Virus record (IMG/VR): IMGVR_UViG_3300032070_000026
Location: 1-26,391 of that record
Source of the DNA: a virus
Strand: one strand, 5' to 3'
DNA length: 26,391 nt
The translations under genes and the position numbers were made by a program. Below, in pieces: positions 1 through 8,974 of this stretch. The notes beneath the pieces are model-generated. The model saw only the letters and a list, made by a program, of their open reading frames with translations. It ran no database searches and had not been told where the DNA came from. The number at the start of each line of letters is the position of its first letter. The stretch's first letter is position 1.

Positions 1-2581
1 CGCCGTTGACCGCCAGAACCTGGCCCGCCGTTCCGATCGCTATCTCGCCGATGGTAGTCGCGGCAGAGGCGTAGGGTATGGCATATTGAGTGAAGGATGA
101 TTTCCCCGTTCCGCCGTCGGCCACGGCGACGTCCGTCCCGCTTACCCGATAAACATAGGCTGAACCTATCGTGACCGCCGTCGGAATATCCGTGCCCCAC
201 GCCGGATTCGTCCCCGCCCCTCCTCCGACAAGGATTTGTGTTGTCAGGCCAACCGCCAATGCCTCTATCGGATTTGCCGCCGCCCCAACCAATAATCCAC
301 CATCCGTGAACGTAGAAGCCCCGGTTCCCCCCTCAGAGACGGGCAAATCAGTCGTCAGGTGGAGGTGGTCAAAGGTTGGTCCCGCCGTAGTCCTTATGTC
401 CTGTATGGTATCCAACGTCGTCGTGGTAATAGCGACACTGTTCCCACAAGCGAGCCACTTCAGGTTGGTTTCGCTGTCGTCCCAGAACACGATGCGATCC
501 GCGCCGGGATCGGTCAATAATGCCAAACCGAGAAAGGCGGTAGCATGATACCCGTCAAGTAAATCCGAATTGAAATTCGTATTGACCGTTGTGGACGTGA
601 CGCGCAGGGGAGACGTTCCGGTCGCCTGACCGGAAATTATCTGTCCGGATGCCTTTATATTGCCTGATACGTCCAGTCGTTCCGATCCGCTCGATTTCCC
701 GATGCAGACGTTGACCGCATAAGTTCCTGTCCCGCCGAGCACGATAGTATTGTCATCGCTGACGCGGGACATGAATCCGATGGCCGTCGCGTTTTTGAGT
801 GCCGAGCTGGAAACGTCTGCCCCATATCCAAGACAAGTGTTCCCTAAACCTTCAATATTAACCACTCCCGCCACGCCGCCGATGAAAGTGTTATAGCAAC
901 CTTCGGATTCGTCCGGATAATATGCCGTCAGCCACGTCGTAGCCGTTCGGCGATAGACGTGTTTCCAATCGGATACCCAGAGATATCCATCAAATTCCAC
1001 CGGTCCGTCCGGAGGAGCCTGCGTAGTAACAAACGTTGTCTCTTTCGTTAAGGTCAGCGCCGTCATCGAAAGGTGATAGACGTCGGCATCGGAGGGGCCG
1101 CCCGAGTAAAAGGATGCGACAGTCAGGAATACTCCCTGATTGAAATATTTCACTCCGCAAACAGGACCGATATTGTCTCCAAAATCCTTCCAAACAGTCC
1201 ATGCCAACATATCGGTTGATCTGTAGACAATCAACCTTCCGTTCCCCCCTGACGCAGACCCATTTGTACCGAATTCAGAAAGAAACAAATAACCAACGCC
1301 GGACAGTTCTAGGAACCCGCAGGGGTGAAAATATGCCTCGTCCGGGGTAATGGTCGCAACCGTATCGAACCCCGACGCACCGTCGTATTTGAGTATTTTT
1401 GTTTCCCACCAGGAAGACATCGCGTTCCATTTTGAACAGTGTATATAAAGGTTTGCCCCGAAACTGAAAAAGCGCAGCGTGGAAGTCAAAAACTTTGGTT
1501 CTACATAACTTCCGCCCGGACTGTAATATGCCGCCGCATCATAATCCGAAAGATCGGTCCAAGAGGCCGGACTCCCCCCGGAAGCCGTGCCGTTCGTGTA
1601 ACTGACTATCCATCTTTCATAATAACCCGACCACCGGGTAGCCCAGAGATAATTGTCCCAAACATATAGATGGGGTATGTTGAGATATCCGTACGATGTT
1701 TGCGAAAGATGATTCGTCTTGGTTGATCCGTCCCACTGCTGGACCGTTCCCGTAGTATTATAATAAATCGAATACCAAAACGATCCCTTGAACGAGGCCG
1801 TGGAACAACGATAAGTATTAATCCCACTGTCCGAAGTAGTAGAAAGCAGAGTATCCCATGTTATCCCGTCAACGGAACCCAGGATTTTATAAGCCGTATC
1901 AGACGTTCCATCGGCGTCCAGGGTTACGATCATCCCATCCCATGAACAAATAGGCGACGGGTTTGGGGGATGATCTGCCGTCGATGTATATTTCGTATCG
2001 TAACTTGTCGCCGTAACCACCTCTTCTATAATCGACGGATCGCCGCCCAAATATCCGGTCCTGACGCCATAAAAGGTATTCCCTCTTTCGACGGTCAGAT
2101 ACTTCCCGCTTTCATGGCCCATAAGTGTATTCTGGGTTCCGGTTGTAATTTTACACCCCGCTCCAAGGCCGACAAAAACACTCTCTTCCGGCTTCCATCC
2201 CCATTGAAGTTTATGATGACCGCGACAAAAAAGAGGTTCATAGAGGTCGCCATTTCCGGGAAACGGCCAGTTTTCTTTCAGAAGAAGTCCTTTTTCGGAT
2301 TCATCGACAAAAGGAATAAATCCCTTTTTTCCTTTATAAGTCGTATCGAAAGTATCGTCAAGTCCAAGATAGGTTTGAGCCCCGGCAGCCCCGACACCCC
2401 CAGCAACCCCGGTACCCCCTATAACTCCAGCCGCCCCAGCAATCCCGCTGGGTCCGTTAGCCCCGGCAACGCCATCCAAGGTAAGGCCGATCGGAACCGT
2501 ACCCGTTTTAGATTTAAGGGCACAGACATTAAAATCCTTATCCATCCAAGGATTTTTAACAGTCAGCTCTAATTCCGGCAT
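1..2581 (-). CDS. Tail fibre protein, C-terminus cut by window edge
   Basis: An uninterrupted reading frame of 860 codons runs off the left edge, so the C-terminus is missing. Residues 37-69 form eleven perfect Gly-X-Y triplets (collagen-like). Around residues 134-180 and 558-625 there are NTxxG/GxGA-type segments resembling YadA-like beta-roll repeats. Between them lie Asp-box-like motifs (GSVDGITW near 235, STDMLAW near 455) that suggest a sialidase-like propeller. Near 635-690 and beyond are typical tail-fibre motifs (LDVSGNIKASG, DLLDGYHATAFLG, GGTGASTFTDGG). The role inferred is host recognition at the tail tip. It is the last gene seen of the late operon and lies 9 bases after the nozzle gene. 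The start is uncertain: ATG at 2581, or in-frame GTG at 2590 directly after the nozzle stop, neither with a strong SD. A self-cleaving chaperone domain could follow beyond the edge. Confidence 0.85.
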   Translation of the reverse strand, partial: MPELELTVKNPWMDKDFNVCALKSKTGTVPIGLTLDGVAGANGPSGIAGAAGVIGGTGVAGGVGAAGAQTYLGLDDTFDTTYKGKKGFIPFVDESEKGLLLKENWPFPGNGDLYEPLFCRGHHKLQWGWKPEESVFVGLGAGCKITTGTQNTLMGHESGKYLTVERGNTFYGVRTGYLGGDPSIIEEVVTATSYDTKYTSTADHPPNPSPICSWDGMIVTLDADGTSDTAYKILGSVDGITWDTLLSTTSDSGINTYRCSTASFKGSFWYSIYYNTTGTVQQWDGSTKTNHLSQTSYGYLNIPHLYVWDNYLWATRWSGYYERWIVSYTNGTASGGSPASWTDLSDYDAAAYYSPGGSYVEPKFLTSTLRFFSFGANLYIHCSKWNAMSSWWETKILKYDGASGFDTVATITPDEAYFHPCGFLELSGVGYLFLSEFGTNGSASGGNGRLIVYRSTDMLAWTVWKDFGDNIGPVCGVKYFNQGVFLTVASFYSGGPSDADVYHLSMTALTLTKETTFVTTQAPPDGPVEFDGYLWVSDWKHVYRRTATTWLTAYYPDESEGCYNTFIGGVAGVVNIEGLGNTCLGYGADVSSSALKNATAIGFMSRVSDDNTIVLGGTGTYAVNVCIGKSSGSERLDVSGNIKASGQIISGQATGTSPLRVTSTTVNTNFNSDLLDGYHATAFLGLALLTDPGADRIVFWDDSETNLKWLACGNSVAITTTTLDTIQDIRTTAGPTFDHLHLTTDLPVSEGGTGASTFTDGGLLVGAAANPIEALAVGLTTQILVGGGAGTNPAWGTDIPTAVTIGSAYVYRVSGTDVAVADGGTGKSSFTQYAIPYASAATTIGEIAIGTAGQVLAVNG
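2375..2473 (-). repeat. Collagen-like Gly-X-Y run in the tail fibre
   Basis: Eleven consecutive codon triplets encode Gly at every third residue (residues 37-69), rich in Ala and Val. In phage fibres such runs form short triple helices that help trimerise the fibre. This suggests a trimeric fibre here. Confidence 0.85.
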
Positions 2582-2590
2582 TTCATTCAC

Positions 2591-5221
2591 TTAATCAGGA
2601 GTGATCTTCCCTTTCCTTGTCATCTCCTGATAGAAGATCTTCAATAAATTGACCCTGAGAGAAGCCCCGACGTTCTCGGCATTCGTTAGTTCTATGGCCG
2701 CATACTTTCCCCGGAGTGCCATATCCATCTTATCCTTTATCGGCCAGCGGTAGTCCTGATCCGCTGTCGCACTCGGCGTCGCTCCCGTGAAGGACTTTGT
2801 CCTGAAGGCATCCTTGTCCATATTGATATACATATTGAGCGTGAGCGTATTTCCCGTAGGACATTCATGCTCAATTTCGAGATATCTCCAGTATTTGTAT
2901 TTTTCCTCTCTTATCCAGGGGAGCCTTATTTTCGCCGTGATGTTCGTCGTGCCGTCCTGTGTTCCACTGTCAACTTTATAGACATACCCATCCCGCGTCC
3001 CCAGGTAAAGCTGGCGTCTTTTGGACGAATCTCTCGCTTCGCCCAGGAAACTCGGCGTCTGGTGCCAGTAGAAAAGATAATCGCCGGTGTTCATGTAATT
3101 GCAGACAGCCGTTCTTGCCGATCCGCTTGTGCGGTCTGAAATCGTAAGCAGAATCTCGTTATATTTTCTGTGGTGGGCGGCGCAGATAAAGTCAAGCTTC
3201 GTATCGTCTATCGTTTTAAAAGTTCTTTCAATGGGCTTAGAAATCGGGATCGGGTAGGGACTACATCCGTTGAAGGACTCCCAGCCACGTTCGCTGAGAA
3301 AAGTCAGCAGATCGTTGGCCCCGACAATGGACCATGGAGCCCGGCATCCGTGATCCGATTCGCAGTCATAAATCCCATAGGTTCCATCATCCTTTTTGAC
3401 AATGTATTTTATACTGTTTCTCTTGAAAACATAGAGGTAGGATTTATAGGGATAGATTCCCGTGATGACATCTTGGGTTTCTCCGGATTTTGCAGAGATC
3501 CAGTTGTCCGCAATATAGAAAGCATCGGGAACACTTGTCTTTGAATAATAAACAAGATTATCGTCATCATCCGCGACCCAGAGCCTATCGTCCCACCAGG
3601 TAAAATACTTCCCCAGAGGGACGATATCGTGATCCTCTTCCATGTCCACGCCCAAGGCCGTATCGTGGAGGTTGTCAACAAAGGTTGTCGTCGTATTGTC
3701 ATTAATAATGGCTACGAGGAAATAATCCTCTCCTCCGGCAAGAGTACGGAAGATATAACGCTGATCGACCTGCCCGGTGTCTAAAGATTTTGGAATGTTG
3801 GTAAGCGTGACTTTCTGATGTACGCAATCGACGGCCAGGGCCGAACAGGTGAAGTTCCAGTAATCGCCGGATGTGTGTCCTGTTGCCGCGCCGAACGCAA
3901 GTTCTATCCCATAGGAAAGGTAAACCGTCGTAGCAAGCGGGATTCCCGTCGAAACCCAGGTGATGCCGTTGTCTTCCGACCATTTCATCGTATCCGCAGC
4001 GCTGTCGATCTGGACCCGAATGTTCTTATTGACATCCGCCGTGTAGGTCCCACCCGGAGTCAAGTCATTAAGGCCGGAGCCTACAAAAGTCTTGCTCCCG
4101 ACAAGCGATTTAATGGGATTGCTTAGGTTGCCATAGTTCCCGGACCTGGTGAAAGCGACGGCGTAGCGCCTCATGCCAGTGATTTTCCCGCCGGCGGTCG
4201 AACCAATCTTGATGGAATCAAGGTAGGCGGTCGTAGCCACGGTAGAACCATAAAGACTGAGTTGGACCTTCCCGGCGCTTGTTGTATCCGGACAAATCGT
4301 GTAATACTCGCCGATGGAGACACCATCCATGAAAACTTCGCAGTATTCCTCTCCGGGTTCTCTTGAATCGACGTAAATTTTAAATGTTACCCACTTATCC
4401 TGATAAACCTTTACTCCGGCGGAGACCCAGTCGGATCCGTTCTTGACATAGACATCGCTGGAATCGACAATGAGCTGGAAGTGGATGCTGCCGTTTCGGA
4501 TGGAAAGACCATAATAATCATTCGCCGCCTTGGTCCCGAGGGTGTCGAAATAGATGGAAAACTCAACTCCATATTCCGGACCAAGTCCCGTGATCGTCCT
4601 GTATCTTGAAGAGATGTCGCCGGAAGCCCCCGTGTTCAGAAACTTCATCGTGCTCTTGCTGTCGTAAGTCGCTTGGCTCGTCGCTCCGGATCCGGCATCA
4701 GCACTCGTCCAATCGGTTATAGCCGCGCAGTCCTCATCGAGAAGGGTTTCCTCAAAAGAAGCCGTAAGGGTCGGAATTGTCGTAGGGGCCGAGATCCCGG
4801 CCTGAACAACCGTGCCGGAGCCCAGAATCATCTTGTTTTGGATTTCGCTTATAATGAATTGCTTCCCCTGAATCTCAAGTGGACGCAGAGGATGGGCCAG
4901 AGAGGATGCCCAAGCATGAATTGAACCCCACGGATCTGCGCCACTCCATCTCCAGATTTTATCTTTGCAGATCGCAAGTTGGCAGAACGTGCCCGCCGCA
5001 TTGTAGTAGGTCGTGTAGCCGTAAACATCTGTCGTAAATCCTCCGTAAACAAGACTGAGGCCGTCTCTTTTCTCGATTCTTAATCCATCGGTACTTATTC
5101 GCCAGTTCTCCATGAGAAGTGCTTGGTTCATGGGTATCGCGGTTACGGCAGAGATTTCATTCATCCCGCCGTTGGGCGTTATCTCAAGAGACTTTAATCC
5201 GCGTCCAGTTTCAAATCCCAT
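2591..5221 (-). CDS. Tail nozzle-like protein with inserted LamG-like domain
   Basis: This 876-residue virion protein follows the adaptor gene by 3 bases. The N-terminus (about 20-60: ALLMENWRISTDGLRIEKRDG-type pattern) and the later beta-rich segments with KYFTWWDDRLWVADDD and KSGETQDVITGI resemble the beta-propeller tail nozzle or hub proteins of podoviruses (T7 gp12 or P22 gp10-like). This is a pattern match, not a search. Residues about 152-342 look like an inserted concanavalin/LamG jelly roll (WVTFKIYVDSR, EVFMDGVSIGEY, AYLDSIKIGS), a fold often used for carbohydrate binding. Gene order (adaptor, nozzle, fibre) supports the call. The start is ATG 5221 with only a weak SD (GGGAC), so translation may be coupled to the gene upstream. 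Confidence 0.65.
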   Translation of the reverse strand: MGFETGRGLKSLEITPNGGMNEISAVTAIPMNQALLMENWRISTDGLRIEKRDGLSLVYGGFTTDVYGYTTYYNAAGTFCQLAICKDKIWRWSGADPWGSIHAWASSLAHPLRPLEIQGKQFIISEIQNKMILGSGTVVQAGISAPTTIPTLTASFEETLLDEDCAAITDWTSADAGSGATSQATYDSKSTMKFLNTGASGDISSRYRTITGLGPEYGVEFSIYFDTLGTKAANDYYGLSIRNGSIHFQLIVDSSDVYVKNGSDWVSAGVKVYQDKWVTFKIYVDSREPGEEYCEVFMDGVSIGEYYTICPDTTSAGKVQLSLYGSTVATTAYLDSIKIGSTAGGKITGMRRYAVAFTRSGNYGNLSNPIKSLVGSKTFVGSGLNDLTPGGTYTADVNKNIRVQIDSAADTMKWSEDNGITWVSTGIPLATTVYLSYGIELAFGAATGHTSGDYWNFTCSALAVDCVHQKVTLTNIPKSLDTGQVDQRYIFRTLAGGEDYFLVAIINDNTTTTFVDNLHDTALGVDMEEDHDIVPLGKYFTWWDDRLWVADDDDNLVYYSKTSVPDAFYIADNWISAKSGETQDVITGIYPYKSYLYVFKRNSIKYIVKKDDGTYGIYDCESDHGCRAPWSIVGANDLLTFLSERGWESFNGCSPYPIPISKPIERTFKTIDDTKLDFICAAHHRKYNEILLTISDRTSGSARTAVCNYMNTGDYLFYWHQTPSFLGEARDSSKRRQLYLGTRDGYVYKVDSGTQDGTTNITAKIRLPWIREEKYKYWRYLEIEHECPTGNTLTLNMYINMDKDAFRTKSFTGATPSATADQDYRWPIKDKMDMALRGKYAAIELTNAENVGASLRVNLLKIFYQEMTRKGKITPD

Positions 5222-5224
5222 GTT

Positions 5225-5938
5225 TTAGTCCCAAAAACCATCGTAAAAGGCTTTGTCGCGCGCCTCTACTGATTCAAGACTCAAGACAGACTCGCCAAGG
5301 GACCTTGGTTGCTGCTGAACTTGAACGCCGATAACGCCCCTGACCTGACCCAAGAGCCGTGCGTAAAGGGTTTCAAGGCCAGTCACCGAGACCTCGTTCA
5401 TAATCGCCACCAGGATGCAGGCTTGAATCGAGATAAGATCATGCGCGATCTTGGGGATGATCGCCGGGCCCGTTACCGCCCACGATGCCGATGCCAATTC
5501 GGGTTGGATGATCCAGACGCGGGCGTAGGATGCCTTAGCCACACTCGGTGTCGGCCAGAAACAGATCGATCTTCCCTTGAGATACCAACACTTAGGATAT
5601 TCCGCCGTCTCGCCCACATATCCCTTGAAGGGCAAGAGTTTTACGTCTCTGTAGGGAATAAGTTTCGGCACCTCGCTCGTGACGTTTTTCTGGATCGCCC
5701 AAATCTGAAGCCATTCAGCTGTGAGGGCATAAGGGACCTGACTTGCGACTAGGGTTATATCCTCGTAGGTTAAAAAAGTTTCCGGCAGGAACTCCACAAG
5801 ATCCAGAACGACCTGCCTACAGGCCCAATTTATGTAGATATCGATAAGAGCATTATCCGACGGTAAAAGAGTGCCGCTATCCGTCTCCCAGTCTTTCGAA
5901 AGGTACCTTACCGCACTTCTGATTTCAGCGAGCGTCAT
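5225..5938 (-). CDS. Putative head-tail adaptor protein
   Basis: The product is 237 residues. The N-terminal helical pattern (MTLAEIRSAVRYLSKDW, then DNALIDIYINWACRQVV) is typical of the adaptor ring that sits between portal and tail nozzle in podoviruses (T7 gp11 or P22 gp4-like). It is followed by a beta-rich middle with a PYALTAEWLQIWAI-type strand that fits these families. Its position directly before the nozzle gene supports this. ATG 5938 has a strong SD (AGGAGG, 7 bases upstream). The family assignment is inferred from pattern and synteny only. A generic structural protein is the alternative. Confidence 0.55.
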   Translation of the reverse strand: MTLAEIRSAVRYLSKDWETDSGTLLPSDNALIDIYINWACRQVVLDLVEFLPETFLTYEDITLVASQVPYALTAEWLQIWAIQKNVTSEVPKLIPYRDVKLLPFKGYVGETAEYPKCWYLKGRSICFWPTPSVAKASYARVWIIQPELASASWAVTGPAIIPKIAHDLISIQACILVAIMNEVSVTGLETLYARLLGQVRGVIGVQVQQQPRSLGESVLSLESVEARDKAFYDGFWD

Positions 5939-5968
5939 ATTTTCCCTCCTATGAGCCCGCCGTCTGTC

Positions 5969-6361
5969 TTACTTTTCTGGAACAGAAACCTTCATGTCAA
6001 ACTGCTTCGACTTTCCCCAGTTTAAAATCTTCATCATTCCTTCCGTCGCCATTTCAACCGCGAGAGCGCTTTTCTTGGCCTTCGATTCTTTCGCCTGATC
6101 CATGATCCACTTAAAGTAGGATCCGCCAGGGTAAAGGATGCTCAGTTTTTTTCTCTGCCGAATATTATCGAGGACGTTGTTATTGAGTTCCTTGAAGACG
6201 CCGATTGTCGGGTCTATGACCTCCGCAACGAAACCCCTGCTCATGTAATATTCGTGCATCTTCTTTTTGATTTCCCAGTATCCGGCTTTTTCATTCCAGG
6301 CCGGGAAATAGGACTTGTCGATTATTTCCAAGTCCCTGAGAAACCACTTTGGAGCGATCAT
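5969..6361 (-). CDS. Hypothetical late protein, 130 aa
   Basis: I do not recognise this gene. The product is basic and largely helical, with an aromatic N-terminus (KWFLRDLEIIDKSYFPAWNE) and a Lys/Ala-rich segment near residues 90-110. There is no signal peptide, membrane segment or cysteine pair. Its ATG overlaps the stop of the preceding gene (ATGA), so the two are translationally coupled. A virion or assembly role is inferred only from its place among structural genes. Confidence 0.7.
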   Translation of the reverse strand: MIAPKWFLRDLEIIDKSYFPAWNEKAGYWEIKKKMHEYYMSRGFVAEVIDPTIGVFKELNNNVLDNIRQRKKLSILYPGGSYFKWIMDQAKESKAKKSALAVEMATEGMMKILNWGKSKQFDMKVSVPEK

Positions 6362-6750
6362 GTACCCTTTTTTGCCTCGTCGATCTTAATGGCAAGCTCG
6401 GCGAAGTCCTGCTTGATCTTGTTTTCGCCACTCAACTTATTGACGACCTTTTTCAGAAAGTCGATCTCGATTCCAGAGAGAGAAACCTTCAGGGGTTTCT
6501 CTTTTTTGCTCTCCCACTTCACCCTTCCAGTCGGCTGTCCTTTAGGGTCGAGAATATCGTGATAGTTGAGTGCGGTGAGTTCCTCTGCACCGAGCTCGAC
6601 CTTTCGCTCAATCTGCTTCACGATCTTCATCTCCAGAAGATTGCCTTGCTCCGGGAAAATGCTACCGAAAATAAGTCGGTCGCGCACGGAGAACTCCAGC
6701 GTTACTCCGGGATCAGCCGGAGTCGCCGGAACAGACGGTCTCTTGCTCAT
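6358..6750 (-). CDS. Hypothetical late protein, 130 aa
   Basis: I do not recognise this gene. The N-terminus is Pro-rich and probably disordered (residues 1-16). A beta-rich middle follows (LEFSVRDRLIFGSIFPEQGN), then a charged helical C-terminus (about 85-130) heavy in Lys and Glu. ATG 6750 has a good SD (AAAGGAGA). The gene overlaps the next one by 4 bases, which suggests the two products act together. A tail or connector accessory role is possible but unproven. Confidence 0.7.
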   Translation of the reverse strand: MSKRPSVPATPADPGVTLEFSVRDRLIFGSIFPEQGNLLEMKIVKQIERKVELGAEELTALNYHDILDPKGQPTGRVKWESKKEKPLKVSLSGIEIDFLKKVVNKLSGENKIKQDFAELAIKIDEAKKGT

Positions 6751-6761
6751 GCTTTCTCCTT

Positions 6762-7070
6762 TTAGTTTTTACCTAAATATACATAAAGTGTCCCACCGTC
6801 GATGACGGAGAGATTGAATCCGTTAAGCCTTCTTCCGGAACGTCCGAAGTCAAGAGAAACCAGGTTCACGTCCGTATGGTTTGCCCTCAAGACCATCGCC
6901 GATCTTGCAGCTCCATCCGAGCCGTATTCCTGAATCACAACGTCATCATCGACGGCCCCTGGAGTGAAAACGATCTTTCTGATAATCACTTCGGTTCCGG
7001 TAGCTTTGATGTCTCCGCCCGTTGCCGTCGTGAAGCTCCACAGTCTTTCGCTTGTAGTGTCGTTTGCCAT
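6762..7070 (-). CDS. Small beta-rich virion protein
   Basis: This is a 102-residue protein of alternating short beta strands and turns (VIIRKIVFTPGAVDDDVV, then GGTLYVYLGKN at the C-terminus). It has no cysteines and no membrane segment. The composition and position suit a small capsid- or tail-surface protein such as a decoration protein, but I cannot assign a family. ATG 7070 has an SD (AGGAGC). It starts 9 bases after the stop of the repeat-bearing protein gene. Confidence 0.7.
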   Translation of the reverse strand: MANDTTSERLWSFTTATGGDIKATGTEVIIRKIVFTPGAVDDDVVIQEYGSDGAARSAMVLRANHTDVNLVSLDFGRSGRRLNGFNLSVIDGGTLYVYLGKN

Positions 7071-7079
7071 GTCTTGCTC

Positions 7080-8309
7080 CTAATCTTTTAATCCGGTTCC
7101 TAAAGATAAACCCGTCGTTGTTCCAGCATCCGGAAAATCTTCTCCCTCGGTTAAGGTCGGCATTTCAGAAAATTGCGTTTGATAGCCCTTCTGAACTTCG
7201 AGAATAAAAGTGAGATAGAGGATTGCCGCGTCGGAGAGTTGTTCCTGATGGTCTTCGTCGGTTACTAGGTTGTGCACTTGGCTAAGAGCCGGAGAATCCG
7301 AAACCTCGGCTTGCGCTCCCTCCGCGACGGTGAGGTTATGAATCTGGCTTAGGGCAGGCGCGTCGGATATTTCGGCCTGGAATCCCTCCGACGGGACGAG
7401 CGGAATTACCTGCTCAATCGCCGGAGAATCGGAAGTCTGATTTTGCGCTCCTTCATTGGCCGCCAAGACGAACGTCTGTGTTAATGCTGGAATATCCGAA
7501 AGTTCGGTCTGATAACCTTCTGCCGCCGCGAGTTGATGCTCCTGTGTCAGCGCTGGAGCGTCGGAGAGTTGCGTCTGCACGCCTTCGGCAATGGCGATAT
7601 TGTGTTCCTGGGTCAATCCGGGTGCATCGCTACCCTCAGTCTGAAAACCCTCAGCCGCGATGAGATCGACCGGGGGAGCCGCAGGCGTCAACGCTACCGC
7701 GTGCCCGCTACTGACGGCTGACGTGAAGGTGCTCAGGGAATGGGCGTCGATGGCATCCGTGCCGGACTTCACCCCGCTGAAACAGGCCAGCGCACAATAC
7801 GTGCTATAGGCAACGGCATATCCAATGGTGATCGTGCAGACCGGGTCAGAGCCGGAACAGGCGGACGCCACGCCGCCCAAGGCATTACTACCGAAGGCCA
7901 GGAATAATCTACCATCCGTGACCGTTGGGGTCGGGACAGCTATCGAGGTTCCGGCTGAGTTAATCTGTTGGTTCGCAACGTCTATCGGGCTTGTCGTATC
8001 GACGCCCAACAGCGCCATCATCTCTCCACGGTTGCGCCCCGATGTGCCGAGAGTAAAAGTAAAAGTGCTGGCGGCAACGTCGGCGGCGTCTGCAAACTTA
8101 TAGAACAGCGCCGAGCGGGAGCTTGCCGTGTTGGACTGCGCCCCGATTATCGTCCAATTCGCTGGCGGCGCGATAGTGCCGGACGTCGCCTTGTTGACAA
8201 CGTGCGCCAGCATGAAGTCGCCGAGAGCCAGACCCGCGGGCTTCGTGATAATACAGTTTGCAGAATTCGCCCCAGGGCTGGCCCCAACGGACCGTAATGA
8301 AATAGCCAA
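7080..8309 (-). CDS. Virion protein with C-terminal 22-residue tandem repeats
   Basis: The product is 409 residues in two parts. Residues 1-212 look like a beta-sandwich domain rich in Ala, Ser, Thr and Gly. Residues 216-391 are eight contiguous 22-residue repeats with approximate consensus LxxAEGxQTExSDAPALTQxHN. They are followed by a short Gly/Thr tail. Similar short D/S-x-P-L-T-Q repeats occur in uncharacterised phage structural proteins, from memory only. The start codon is TTG at 8309, behind an SD (AAGGAG, 5 bases away). No ATG lies near a comparable site. Its role may be a head fibre or tail appendage. The last two repeats are the most diverged. Confidence 0.75.
   Translation of the reverse strand: MAISLRSVGASPGANSANCIITKPAGLALGDFMLAHVVNKATSGTIAPPANWTIIGAQSNTASSRSALFYKFADAADVAASTFTFTLGTSGRNRGEMMALLGVDTTSPIDVANQQINSAGTSIAVPTPTVTDGRLFLAFGSNALGGVASACSGSDPVCTITIGYAVAYSTYCALACFSGVKSGTDAIDAHSLSTFTSAVSSGHAVALTPAAPPVDLIAAEGFQTEGSDAPGLTQEHNIAIAEGVQTQLSDAPALTQEHQLAAAEGYQTELSDIPALTQTFVLAANEGAQNQTSDSPAIEQVIPLVPSEGFQAEISDAPALSQIHNLTVAEGAQAEVSDSPALSQVHNLVTDEDHQEQLSDAAILYLTFILEVQKGYQTQFSEMPTLTEGEDFPDAGTTTGLSLGTGLKD
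7137..7664 (-). repeat. Eight tandem 66-bp coding repeats
   Basis: Eight 22-residue units fit exactly into 176 residues with no gaps. The EG or near-EG pair at positions 5-6 and the SD/SE pair at positions 12-13 are largely kept. The DNA copies have diverged at third positions, so these are old protein repeats rather than a recent slippage expansion. Confidence 0.85.
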
Positions 8310-8318
8310 GTAAACTCC

Positions 8319-8693
8319 TTACGCCACGTCTCGGATTTCGTCCACGTCGGTCGCCGGGAAGTTGACCAGGTTGCCGTTCGTCAGCACTTGACTTGTCAGC
8401 GTCCCGACCAGGAGCAGGGTCGTTGTGGCCTCGATGCCCAGGGCGTAATGCGTCGCCGTCCCGTCGTGGTCGACGGTGATCCCGTTCTGTGCCGCCAGGA
8501 TGAGCTTCCGGCCCGACGTGTCCCCATAGCCCTTCGAAAAGTCTCCGCTCGTCAGGATGTGCGTCGCCAAGTCGACCGTGTCCCGTGCATTCGCGTAACT
8601 CGACGGCTCAGCTGAACAGATGAACAGCCGCGTGGCCGCTCCAATCTGATCCAGCATCAGGTCGATGATCGCATCTGGAATGAGTTTTGCCAT
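8319..8693 (-). CDS. Conserved-looking small virion protein
   Basis: This 124-residue protein begins MAKLIPDAIIDLMLDQI and has a central Gly/Thr-rich segment (SGDFSKGYGDTSGRKL). Its C-terminal stretch runs VLTNGNLVNFPATDVDEI. I associate this pattern with uncharacterised tailed-phage structural proteins near the capsid gene, but I cannot name the family. ATG 8693 was chosen because GGAGG lies 7 bases upstream. A longer in-frame start at 8732 would add 13 residues over that SD and overlap the upstream gene. The function is unknown, with a minor head or tail component most likely. Confidence 0.75.
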   Translation of the reverse strand: MAKLIPDAIIDLMLDQIGAATRLFICSAEPSSYANARDTVDLATHILTSGDFSKGYGDTSGRKLILAAQNGITVDHDGTATHYALGIEATTTLLLVGTLTSQVLTNGNLVNFPATDVDEIRDVA

Positions 8694-8709
8694 GTTATAC
8701 CTCCATTCT

Positions 8710-8913
8710 CTATTCAACCTTGTCCGCATCAATCGGAGTAAAAAAATTATGCTCGGAACCGGTTTGTTCCTTGGCCTTTTTCTCTATAAACTTAATCTTG
8801 TCCAGTTGTTCATCCGTGAGCGTTGGTCCCCAATCTTTTCGAAGGTTCTTTTCTTGCTCAGAGCGAGTTTTCCCGAAGTTTTTTTTGCCTCTGATGATGA
8901 TCTGCAAACTCAT
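8710..8913 (-). CDS. Small basic hypothetical protein, 67 aa
   Basis: This is a 67-residue, Lys-rich, mostly helical protein. The C-terminal half is predicted coiled (LTDEQLDKIKFIEKKAKEQ). ATG 8913 has GGAGG 8 bases upstream, so it is probably translated. The function is not recognised. It sits between a beta-helix protein and a small virion protein. Confidence 0.65.
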   Translation of the reverse strand: MSLQIIIRGKKNFGKTRSEQEKNLRKDWGPTLTDEQLDKIKFIEKKAKEQTGSEHNFFTPIDADKVE

Positions 8914-8974
8914 CTTTCAAACCTCCAAGAGGAAGGGGAGGGACTTCTCCCTCCCATTCTCTTAAAATTCGTTC

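Noticed and set aside
171-2572. Several plus-strand and minus-strand short frames in the first 2.6 kb
   Set aside because: All overlap the continuous minus-strand tail-fibre frame, which carries clear fibre motifs. They are shadow frames.
1-2581. Diversity-generating retroelement target in the fibre
   Set aside because: No reverse transcriptase or template repeat is visible in this window. Sequence beyond the left edge could change this.
7137-7664. CRISPR or non-coding repeat array
   Set aside because: The 66-base period is a multiple of 3 and the conserved unit is the protein sequence. There are no spacers.
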